Shown piece by piece: positions 1 to 5,310 of a stretch of 6,015 bases of DNA. The DNA is taken from the NCBI GenBank assembly GCA_937877295.1, contig CALFIV010000390.1, forward strand, positions 1 to 6,015. The letters are read 5' to 3'. The position numbers and the translations under genes are program-made. Every line of letters starts with the position of its first letter. Positions within the stretch are counted from its first letter, which is position 1. The notes beneath the pieces are model-generated. The model saw only the letters and a list, made by a program, of their open reading frames with translations, was not told the origin of the DNA and did no database searches. Source of the stretch: an uncultured Clostridia bacterium. Its GTDB lineage: Bacteria > Bacillota_A > Clostridia > Christensenellales > CAG-138.

Positions 1-166
1 GCTCCATGGCCTTTGTGACCGGGTCGGTGGTGGTGCCCTTCACGTCGGAGACCACCGCCAGGTCCTGGCCGGTGACGGCGTTGACCACGCTGGATTTGCC
101 CGCGTTCCGGCAGCCGAAAAAGCTGATATGCAGGCGATTGGCAGAGGGTGTCGCATTCAGGCTCAT
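1..166 (-). CDS. hydF: [FeFe]-hydrogenase maturation GTPase HydF, N-terminal part (cut by window edge)
   Basis: Only the first 55 codons are in the window. HydF is the GTPase and iron-sulfur scaffold on which the diiron subcluster of [FeFe]-hydrogenase is built before transfer to the apo-hydrogenase, working in the cytoplasm with the radical-SAM enzymes HydE and HydG. Visible features are the typical HydF opening (MSLNATPSANRLHI), a Walker A/G1 loop GCRNAGKS at residues 18-25, and a switch I/G2 segment GTTTDPV at residues 44-50. The rest of the G domain, the dimerisation domain and the cluster-binding cysteines lie outside. The ATG at 166-164 is chosen because the family starts here and an AAGGA ribosome binding site (180-176) lies 9 bases upstream. 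It follows desulfoferrodoxin on the same strand, separated by a hairpin. Other Era/TrmE-like GTPases share the P-loop, but the first 15 residues and the GQDxAxVSDVxGTTTDPV pattern are those of HydF. Confidence 0.93.
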   Translation of the reverse strand, partial: MSLNATPSANRLHISFFGCRNAGKSSVVNAVTGQDLAVVSDVKGTTTDPVTKAME

Positions 167-200
167 GTCCCGTCATCCTTTCTTTGCCTGTTAAAATGCA

Positions 201-224
201 GGAGGTCCCCCGAAAGGGACCTCC
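201..224 (-). terminator. Probable intrinsic terminator after the desulfoferrodoxin gene
   Basis: A perfect 9-bp inverted repeat, GGAGGTCCC at 201-209 against GGGACCTCC at 216-224, closes a 6-base loop 22 bases past the stop codon at 246-248. On the minus strand the hairpin is followed by TGCATTTTAA, a short and imperfect U-tract, so termination may be partial and some transcript may continue into hydF, which starts 35 bases further on. The GC-rich stem and the position are typical of a terminator; the weak U-tract is the main doubt. Confidence 0.7.
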
Positions 225-245
225 TTGTCCTTGCGTCAATCCCGC

Positions 246-620
246 TTACGCCTTCCAGAGGCTGTGCAGATTGCAGTAGGCGTAGACGGCCTCGACCTCG
301 TCGCCTTCGCAGAGACGGAAGCAGACCTCGGGCGCCTGACCGGGCGCGAGCGCCTTTCTCTGATTGCCGAACTTCGTCTGCAAGCTAACCCATTCGATGT
401 AGTGCTCGGGCAGCATCGGATGCGCAACAGCACCGACCTTGACCTTGACGACGTCGCCAATCACCTCAACGACGGGGACATGCTTTTCGAGCGCGCCGTC
501 GCTCGTACCGGGGACGATCTCCTTCATCGGCTTGCCGCAGCAGACGACGGGGCATGCCGTTTTTTTGACGACTGCGACGATCTGGCCGCAGGTTTCACAG
601 CGATAGAACTTCATTTCCAT
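246..620 (-). CDS. dfx: Desulfoferrodoxin (superoxide reductase, two-iron class)
   Basis: This 124-residue protein reduces superoxide to hydrogen peroxide in the cytoplasm without releasing oxygen, a standard defence of strict anaerobes; electrons usually come from rubredoxin. The N-terminal desulforedoxin-like domain has the four cysteines of the Fe(Cys)4 centre: C8 and C11 (CETC) and the adjacent pair C27-C28. The catalytic centre II ligands are all visible: H47 in EKHVP, H67 in AHPM, H73 in EHYIEW, and C116 and H119 in YCNLH. E45 and K46 match the conserved active-site Glu-Lys pair. Length equals the family norm and the ending HSLWKA is typical. The ATG at 620-618 is chosen because AAGGAGG (635-629) lies 8 bases upstream; the internal Met3 would be too far from it. 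Immediately upstream sits a palindromic repeat element (652-796) that leaves little space for a private promoter. Its product would help protect the oxygen-sensitive hydrogenase system suggested by hydF next door. Confidence 0.97.
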   Translation of the reverse strand: MEMKFYRCETCGQIVAVVKKTACPVVCCGKPMKEIVPGTSDGALEKHVPVVEVIGDVVKVKVGAVAHPMLPEHYIEWVSLQTKFGNQRKALAPGQAPEVCFRLCEGDEVEAVYAYCNLHSLWKA

Positions 621-651
621 GATAGATTCCTCCTTGATATTGATATGGAAA

Positions 652-796
652 AGGGGCTGTTAAGAAAGCCCAAACTGATGTCATCCTGAGGCTTTGCCGA
701 AGGATCTCAAAACGGAAAGTCACGCGTACGTTCTAAGATTCTTCGCCTTCCGCTTCGCGTCCGTCTCAGAATGACAAGACTTTCTTAACAGCCCCT
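652..796. repeat. MITE-like palindromic repeat element, 145 bp, with 17-bp perfect terminal inverted repeats
   Basis: The outer arms AGGGGCTGTTAAGAAAG (652-668) and CTTTCTTAACAGCCCCT (780-796) are perfect reverse complements. Inside them a second pair matches at 11 of 12 positions, TGTCATCCTGAG (679-690) with CTCAGAATGACA (765-776), and a third at 9 of 10, CGAAGGATCT (698-707) with AGATTCTTCG (736-745). The whole element can therefore fold as one long interrupted hairpin in either strand. It has no coding capacity. The TGTCATTCTGAG...CGAAGAATCT core resembles a repeat I recall from many bacterial genomes, which suggests a non-autonomous mobile element or dispersed palindromic repeat. I see no clear target-site duplication at the edges. 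On the minus strand the closing arm is followed by TTTTCC, so it might also terminate the phosphoribosyltransferase transcript. It fills most of the 183-bp gap 621-803; the rest holds only the desulfoferrodoxin ribosome binding site. Confidence 0.8.
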
Positions 797-803
797 GATC
801 GTC

Positions 804-1448
804 TCAGAAGCTTGAGAAGCCATAGGTGTTGACCATGGCGTCGAGCTTGACGCCCACTTTGCAAAGCGGACACTCGTGCGAAGAGCGGCTCATATAATCG
901 GGCCAGAGATGTTCGGTATCGAAGATGGCCGTCACCGGGTAGCCGCCGCATTCCTGGATATTGGCGATGATCGAGCAGACGCCGACCGTCGTACCGCCGT
1001 AATACTGGATCGCTTCGGTCGCGCCCAGCACGGTGTAGCCGGTGGAAACGGACGCTGCCAGCACGAGGACGTGCTTGTTTTTGATCATCGGGACGGTATT
1101 GTTGCGGAAAATCAGCTGGCTGCCGGTGGTGTGTTCCGGCGTAAGCACGCAAATCGGGCGGCTGGCATTCATGCTGGTGAAGCTGACTTTACTTAGCTCG
1201 CTTGCCATGCAAGCGCCGATGACCTCCGTTCCGTCGAGGCAGAGGATCGTGTCCACGATGGTCGTACCCTTAAACCGTGCGGCAAGCTGGATCGCCGCTT
1301 CACGCGCTTCGGGCAGGCAATACTTGGTCATCGTGAGATCGACGTAGTAGTTGAGGTGGCTGTGGCTGGTCGCAAAATGACCCTTCGCCACGCGCAGCGG
1401 CAGATTGCTGTTATTGGGATTCGGGTATTCCCGCATTTGAATCGACAT
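804..1448 (-). CDS. Phosphoribosyltransferase-like protein (orotate phosphoribosyltransferase-related)
   Basis: This 214-residue cytoplasmic protein looks like a type I phosphoribosyltransferase of the PyrE-related group, which bind PRPP and usually join it to a base. The PRPP-loop region is VLVLAASVSTGYT at residues 127-139: a hydrophobic strand, then a loop ending S-T-G. In active members the strand normally ends in two acidic residues (Asp-Asp or Glu-Asp); here the pair is A131-A132, so catalysis or substrate may differ. The C-terminus carries C193-P-L-C196 followed by KVGVKLDAMVNTYGF, a possible metal or redox site. The start is taken as the ATG at 1448-1446, preceded by AGGAGAGGAG (1468-1459) about 10 bases upstream; an in-frame GTG at 1472 lies upstream of that site and is unlikely. 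It has its own near-consensus promoter and is probably transcribed alone. A role in pyrimidine synthesis is possible but no other pyr gene is nearby, so I leave the symbol blank. Confidence 0.8.
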   Translation of the reverse strand: MSIQMREYPNPNNSNLPLRVAKGHFATSHSHLNYYVDLTMTKYCLPEAREAAIQLAARFKGTTIVDTILCLDGTEVIGACMASELSKVSFTSMNASRPICVLTPEHTTGSQLIFRNNTVPMIKNKHVLVLAASVSTGYTVLGATEAIQYYGGTTVGVCSIIANIQECGGYPVTAIFDTEHLWPDYMSRSSHECPLCKVGVKLDAMVNTYGFSSF

Positions 1449-1486
1449 ATCGATTACGCTCCTCTCCTGCACTTATTGCAACTTTT

Positions 1487-1515
1487 ATCATATCAAAAAC
1501 GGCTACGGGTGTCAA
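1487..1515 (-). promoter_or_regulatory. Sigma-70/sigma-A type promoter of the phosphoribosyltransferase-like gene
   Basis: On the minus strand a perfect -35 box TTGACA (1515-1510) is separated by exactly 17 bases from TATGAT (1492-1487), one mismatch from the consensus -10 TATAAT. Transcription should begin near 1480, giving a leader of roughly 30 bases that contains the AGGAGAGGAG ribosome binding site before the ATG at 1448. The promoter overlaps the terminator-like hairpin that follows ccsA. Confidence 0.85.
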
Positions 1516-1528
1516 TGCCGCGGCCGTT
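1495..1528 (-). terminator. Probable terminator of the rnfB-nrfA-resB-ccsA transcript, overlapping the next promoter
   Basis: On the minus strand AACGGC (1528-1523) pairs with GCCGTT (1503-1498). The stem continues, after one mismatch and one G-U pair, with CGG (1520-1518) against CCG (1508-1506). The hairpin is followed directly by a run of five T (1499-1495, the first two in the stem) and then GATATGAT. It lies about 30 bases beyond the ccsA stop codon at 1559-1561. The stem is only moderately stable and the T-run short. The -35 box of the next promoter lies in the loop, and the T-run falls in the promoter spacer. Confidence 0.55.
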
Positions 1529-1558
1529 ATTTCGTGAATTTTTATACGTGATTTTGTG

Positions 1559-2410
1559 TCATTTATAACTGTGCAGTCCCGGCAGAAGCGTATTCACGCC
1601 GATGTAGGTGAACAGCACGGCAACAAAGCCGACCGCCCCGAAGATCGCGGCGGTCTTGCCGTTCCAGCCGCGCCGCACGCGCAGATGCAGGTAGACGAGA
1701 TAGATCAGCCATGTGACAAGCGCCCAGGTCTCCTTCGGGTCCCACGTCCAGTAGCTGCCCCATGCGTTCTCCGCCCAGATGCCGCCGATGTTGATCGTGA
1801 TCGTCAAAAACATCATGCCGAGCGAAACACTGCGGTAGCTGATCGTATCGAGCTTCTCCTTTGCCGGAATATGCGTATCCCAGAATCCGCCGACCGAAAA
1901 CCGGTCGCGCAGCAGGAACATGATCGACAGCACAAACGAAACGCCGAACGCGCCGTATGCGACGATGACCGTCGAAACGTGGATGCCGAGCCAGCTGCTG
2001 CGAAGAGCCGGCATCAGATTGCGGATGCTGTCGACGCCCGACGCTTCGATCGTCTGCAGCTCGCTGAGCTTCTTGAGACCTGCGTAAAGTGCGAGCAGCA
2101 GCGTCACCGGCGACGCAAACGCGCCGAGTACGGGGAAACGGAACTTGTGAATGAAGATCAGGCTTACGAGGCAGAGCGCCCATACAAACGCGGTGGCAAA
2201 TTCATACTGGTTCGCCATCGGAAGTCTGCCCATTGCGATCCCGCGCAGCACGATGGCAGCCGTGTGCACGAGCAGCGCAACAAGCTGTACACGCGTCGCA
2301 AGCTTCTCCAGTGTTTCCTTTTTGAACGCTGCATACAGGAAGAAGAGGATCATCGTCACAAAATGCAGCGCAAGCGTGACGGCAAACAGAATGCTTTCCG
2401 CTTGAATCAT
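1559..2410 (-). CDS. ccsA: Cytochrome c biogenesis protein CcsA/ResC (haem-handling subunit)
   Basis: This 283-residue membrane protein is one half of the System II cytochrome c synthetase, which carries haem across the membrane and, with ResB, attaches it to CxxCH or CxxCK motifs outside. The tryptophan-rich WWD haem-binding signature is clear at residues 217-227 (WGSYWTWDPKE). The flanking external histidines are H144 in GIHVST and H280 in GLHSY, and a membrane histidine is H49 in LLVHTAA. GRLPMANQYE (61-70) matches the family's conserved early loop. About eight hydrophobic segments are visible, as usual. The ATG at 2410-2408 is chosen because AAAGGAGG lies 7 bases upstream and the protein then starts like the family; an open frame reaches 2608 but that extension lies wholly inside resB and is arginine-rich, not hydrophobic. 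The start overlaps the resB stop as ATGA, indicating translational coupling. It is the last gene of the block and is followed by a terminator-like hairpin. Confidence 0.95.
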   Translation of the reverse strand: MIQAESILFAVTLALHFVTMILFFLYAAFKKETLEKLATRVQLVALLVHTAAIVLRGIAMGRLPMANQYEFATAFVWALCLVSLIFIHKFRFPVLGAFASPVTLLLALYAGLKKLSELQTIEASGVDSIRNLMPALRSSWLGIHVSTVIVAYGAFGVSFVLSIMFLLRDRFSVGGFWDTHIPAKEKLDTISYRSVSLGMMFLTITINIGGIWAENAWGSYWTWDPKETWALVTWLIYLVYLHLRVRRGWNGKTAAIFGAVGFVAVLFTYIGVNTLLPGLHSYK

Positions 2411-3678
2411 ACGCGTGCCTCCTTTCTTTTGCGGCCGCTGACAGCGCGATCGAATTGCTCGCAAAACAGCGGCGCGAGCTTGCGGCTCTTGCCGTTCAGC
2501 GTCCAGGTGCCGTCGTCGTTTTTGAAAGCCCAGACGGTTTCCGGCACGACGTACAGCGCAAAGAACAATCCGAGCGTACAAAGAACTGCACCGACCAGCA
2601 CGAGCCATGCGAACGAATCCTTCTTGACACGCAGCATGGTGTCAATCGGCTCGGAGATGCGCAGCGCGTAGGGGAACGGCGCGAGGTCGATCGGCTCGTC
2701 CGGCGCGACGGTTTCGGCATCCCACGGCGCGTAAGCACCGTTGACGTAGCGGGGGATATAGTAGACGCCGTGCGTTGTGTCGAACTGCTGCAGAACGAAT
2801 ACGAGTCCGGGAATATCGCCGATCGTCAGCTCGTCGCCGATCATCACACGTTCCGTCGCGATCGGCTCACCGTCGAGCAGCAGCGTGACATTTGCCGTTT
2901 GTCCGGTCGCCTGCTGATAAAACTTATAGCCTAAAAGCGTTGCCGGATGATTGACGCCGGTTGTGCCGCTCTGCCGGTTGCCCGCGCCGTCGGTGACCGT
3001 CAGCGCGGTGGTATACTGCTGGATGAACCCATCGGCGTTGCGCTCGATCGTAAAATCGTCGACCGTCACCGAGCAATCGGTATTTTCGATCGCGAGCGTT
3101 TCGCCCGGCGTGCCGTAGACGTACGATGAATAGAGCGTCATTTGCCCAAGCGCGTATCCGAGCACGATCAGCACGATGCCGAGATGGCAGACCCATGCGC
3201 CCCAGTAGCCGAGACGGTTGCGGTACGCAAACACGGTTTCCTTTCCGTCGATGGTCAGATGCGCAGGACGGAAAAACCGCAGACGGCGCAGCACCGGTTC
3301 GGGATCGGCGACCTGCGCGGTTGCGGTCGGCGCTTCAGCGATCGCATGCTCCGGCTTTGCGGCGTCCTTCGTTTTGCGGATCAGCGAACGGACGCGGGAG
3401 AGGTTGCACGCCAACAGGCTCAAGCAAAGCAGCGCGGTGAGCGTGATGAACCACCAGCTGTGGAACACGTCGTCAAGCCGCAGACCCATGATCAGCGCTG
3501 CGGTCCGCGCGCCGTACTGCTGCGTATAGTATGCGAGAAAATCAGCCTCCGTTGTAAGCGACAGCGGCAGCGCATTGCGCTGTGTAATCAGGCTGCCGAG
3601 CATGCACGCGAGCACCACGAGCACCAGAAGGATGATCGCGAACTGCATGGAGATGAGAAATTGATATATTTTTTTCAT
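2407..3678 (-). CDS. resB: Cytochrome c biogenesis protein ResB (Ccs1 family)
   Basis: This 423-residue protein is the partner of CcsA in System II cytochrome c assembly; it is thought to hold and present the apocytochrome cysteines outside the membrane. Four membrane segments lie at about residues 8-30, 74-92, 158-178 and 356-377, with a large extracytoplasmic domain between the third and fourth, the usual ResB layout. Recognisable family features are FHSWWF at 72-77, the membrane histidine H165 in VCHLGIVLIVLG, and NHPATLLGYKFYQQ at 243-256. The start ATG at 3678-3676 gives the typical short N-terminal tail before the first helix, but no good ribosome binding site is seen upstream (GCAAAGCCT). 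The preceding 72-bp gap carries a stable hairpin (3700-3733). The stop overlaps the ccsA start by 4 bp. Position directly downstream of nrfA suggests that its main client is the five-haem nitrite reductase. Confidence 0.93.
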   Translation of the reverse strand: MKKIYQFLISMQFAIILLVLVVLACMLGSLITQRNALPLSLTTEADFLAYYTQQYGARTAALIMGLRLDDVFHSWWFITLTALLCLSLLACNLSRVRSLIRKTKDAAKPEHAIAEAPTATAQVADPEPVLRRLRFFRPAHLTIDGKETVFAYRNRLGYWGAWVCHLGIVLIVLGYALGQMTLYSSYVYGTPGETLAIENTDCSVTVDDFTIERNADGFIQQYTTALTVTDGAGNRQSGTTGVNHPATLLGYKFYQQATGQTANVTLLLDGEPIATERVMIGDELTIGDIPGLVFVLQQFDTTHGVYYIPRYVNGAYAPWDAETVAPDEPIDLAPFPYALRISEPIDTMLRVKKDSFAWLVLVGAVLCTLGLFFALYVVPETVWAFKNDDGTWTLNGKSRKLAPLFCEQFDRAVSGRKRKEARV

Positions 3679-3699
3679 AGGCTTTGCGGGTATTAAAGC

Positions 3700-3733
3700 G
3701 GCAAAGGATTGCCGAATCCGGGAATCCTTCGCC
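3700..3733 (-). promoter_or_regulatory. Hairpin between nrfA and resB (attenuator, weak terminator or mRNA stabiliser)
   Basis: The arms 3723-3733 and 3700-3710 (on the minus strand GGCGAAGGATT and AATCCTTTGCC) form an 11-bp stem with a single G-U pair and a 12-base loop. It starts 18 bases past the nrfA stop codon and ends 22 bases before the resB ATG. Only CTTTAA follows the stem, not a proper U-tract, so full termination is unlikely. A partial terminator or a 3' end stabiliser that makes nrfA mRNA more abundant than resB-ccsA mRNA is plausible. No separate promoter for resB is evident. Confidence 0.6.
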
Positions 3734-3750
3734 GTGTGTGAATGAGGGGA

Positions 3751-5307
3751 TTATTTGGCTGCAAGCTTCTGCGTCGCTTGCTTGATCAGGGATTGCGCGT
3801 TCTTCAGGTACTGTGACGACAGCGCGGCGTGACGCGGCGTATCGGAAGCGCCTGCATAGCAGAGGTCAAAGAACTTTTGCGCTTCTTCGAGCATACCGCG
3901 CGCTTCGGCAATCACCGACACGTCGACCTTGCCGTTCGCCTGATCGATCGCCTGTCCCAGCGTGATCAGATCGTTTGCCGCATTGAGCTCCTCTGTGCCG
4001 GCATTGACCAGCGCTTCGGCCACTTCAAGGCAATGCATCGAGAGGTCGGAGTTGTGCGCGCCTTCGGAATTCTCCACATAGCAGAAATCGAAGAACCATT
4101 GCGCTTCGCGATAGACCTCGCGCAGATCGTCGAGCACGGCGTCGGAAAGCATGCCTGCCTGCACGGCGTCGGTCAGCACCTGACGGAATGCGGCCAGCTT
4201 ATTGCCGACGCGCTTTTCCTCCGCCGTAACGCGATCCTGGATGTTGTGGACAAACGCCACCATGTCGGTATCGCCGTGGCATTCGGCGCAGGAGGCGAGC
4301 AGCGCTTCGTTGTCGAGCGGGCTTACCAGCGAATGGCTGTGATAGATCGTCAGATCGTTGGCGTCCTGCACGACCGGCATATGGCAGTCTGCGCAGGAGA
4401 GCGTTCCCGCATGCTTGCCGTAGAGGTAGGTTTCCATCTCCGGATGCTGTACCTTCAATAGCTTTGCGCCGGTGCTGTCCGTCTGTGTCCAGTCGGAGAA
4501 GCCGATCGATTGATAGTACGCATAGATGGCTTCCGGCGTCATTTCCTCCACCGAATGATACGGCATTGAGGTCTCGCCGGTCGTCGGATCGAAGTAGTAT
4601 TCGATGTGGCATTGCCCGCATGCGAGCACGCCGGGGTCGATCGCCTTTGCGTTGTCGCCGAGCGCTTTGCTGACGTAGGTATGCGTGACCGTCAGGTTGG
4701 TCGTCTTGGAATCCGCCTTCTCGGGATCGACCGCATGCCAGACGTTCGGCGTATTGCCGTGGCAGGTGTAGCAGCTGACGTTTTCTCCGCCGTTCGCCAT
4801 CAGCTTAGCATGAACCTTGAGGAAGTTTTCCTTGTAGGCTGCAACGCCGTTTTCTTCGACGTACTTCGTGAAGTTCGGCGTCTTGCAGGTCAGGCAGCTT
4901 GCGAAGGAGTTCTCGCCCGTGCGCAGCGTTTCAATGACGTCGAGCATCGTGTACTCGTGTCCGCGCGCGCTCTTGTAATCCTTCGCGAATCCGTACTGTG
5001 CATACAGCTCCTTGAGGTACGGATCGACCTCGAGGTAATCCTCCTGCGCATCCGTATATTCGGACGTCATATGCAGAGATTCTACGATGTGCGGATAGAC
5101 AGCCGCCCAGTCGTTTGCGCTGATCGTGCCGTCCGCGCTCGTAGCTGCGGGCGCTTCGGCTTCGCCGTATGTGACGTCCTCGCGGGAAAGCGGGCTTGCC
5201 TTATACACGATGTCGCGTCCGGCAACGATACCGGCCAAAGCCAGTACGGCGATGATCACGACGACCGCGCCGATGATGAGCTTTGCAGCTTGATTGCGTT
5301 TTTCCAT
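3751..5307 (-). CDS. nrfA: Ammonia-forming cytochrome c nitrite reductase NrfA (pentahaem)
   Basis: NrfA reduces nitrite to ammonium with six electrons outside the cytoplasmic membrane. The 518-residue protein has a hydrophobic segment at about residues 9-29 after a basic start, serving as signal peptide or membrane anchor. Five haem sites are present: CLTCK (138-142, lysine-ligated active-site haem), CYTCH (179-183), CGQCH (230-234), CADCH (305-309) and CAECH (340-344). Catalytic residues align with the family: R129 in LRTG, Y237 in IEYYF, and H288 in VQHPE; E236 and Q287 match calcium ligands. Likely distal haem ligands include H117 (RGH), H299, H325 and H418 (GAHN). The C-terminus contains two similar helical units, about 369-443 and 445-518, which is unusual. 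The ATG at 5307-5305 has AAGGAGG 8 bases upstream, inside the end of rnfB, 3 bp away. No nrfH/napC gene adjoins; cytochrome c assembly genes follow. Confidence 0.97.
   Translation of the reverse strand: MEKRNQAAKLIIGAVVVIIAVLALAGIVAGRDIVYKASPLSREDVTYGEAEAPAATSADGTISANDWAAVYPHIVESLHMTSEYTDAQEDYLEVDPYLKELYAQYGFAKDYKSARGHEYTMLDVIETLRTGENSFASCLTCKTPNFTKYVEENGVAAYKENFLKVHAKLMANGGENVSCYTCHGNTPNVWHAVDPEKADSKTTNLTVTHTYVSKALGDNAKAIDPGVLACGQCHIEYYFDPTTGETSMPYHSVEEMTPEAIYAYYQSIGFSDWTQTDSTGAKLLKVQHPEMETYLYGKHAGTLSCADCHMPVVQDANDLTIYHSHSLVSPLDNEALLASCAECHGDTDMVAFVHNIQDRVTAEEKRVGNKLAAFRQVLTDAVQAGMLSDAVLDDLREVYREAQWFFDFCYVENSEGAHNSDLSMHCLEVAEALVNAGTEELNAANDLITLGQAIDQANGKVDVSVIAEARGMLEEAQKFFDLCYAGASDTPRHAALSSQYLKNAQSLIKQATQKLAAK
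3754..4203 (-). repeat. Internal duplication encoding the NrfA C-terminal helical units
   Basis: The protein segment at residues 401-434 (beginning EAQWFFDFCY) realigns without gaps to residues 475-508 (beginning EAQKFFDLCY), 74 residues or 222 bp further on. A weaker match extends the units to about 369-443 and 445-518. Shared positions include E-A-Q, FFD, the CY pair, a serine, and L-x-x-A-x-x-L spacing in the following helix. The haem-ligand H418 of the first copy falls on R492 in the second, with a histidine at 493. The similarity is at protein level; I did not see a long identical DNA run, so the duplication is old. Confidence 0.65.
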
Positions 5308-5310
5308 AGC

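Noticed and set aside
636..663. Possible outward promoter formed by TTAACA in the repeat end plus an AT-rich -10 for desulfoferrodoxin
   Set aside because: With an acceptable spacer the -10 would abut or overlap the AAGGAGG site, so transcription would start within or beyond the ribosome binding site; the -10 match is also poor.
225..689. Plus-strand frame of 154 codons opposite desulfoferrodoxin
   Set aside because: Every functional residue of desulfoferrodoxin is encoded on the minus strand; the plus frame also runs into the repeat element and resembles nothing.
652..796. CRISPR-like or tRNA-like structure in the gap
   Set aside because: The repeats are inverted and not direct, there are no regular spacers, and no cloverleaf or TTC loop can be drawn.
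1449..1472. GTG start eight codons upstream for the phosphoribosyltransferase-like gene
   Set aside because: The ribosome binding site AGGAGAGGAG lies downstream of that GTG and serves the ATG at 1448; the predicted transcription start near 1480 would leave almost no leader.
2411..2608. N-terminal extension of CcsA by 66 residues
   Set aside because: The extension is arginine-rich, lies fully within resB in another frame, and the ATG at 2410 has a strong ribosome binding site and the ATGA overlap typical of coupled genes.
1556..2671. Long plus-strand open frame (371 codons) opposite ccsA and resB
   Set aside because: It is antisense to two well-recognised membrane protein genes, its translation is rich in Arg, His and Gln with no family resemblance, and no ribosome binding site precedes it. 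It is a by-product of the codon bias of the real genes.
3142..3696. Plus-strand frame of 184 codons opposite resB
   Set aside because: Antisense to the membrane and soluble parts of ResB, with low-complexity charged translation and no start signal.
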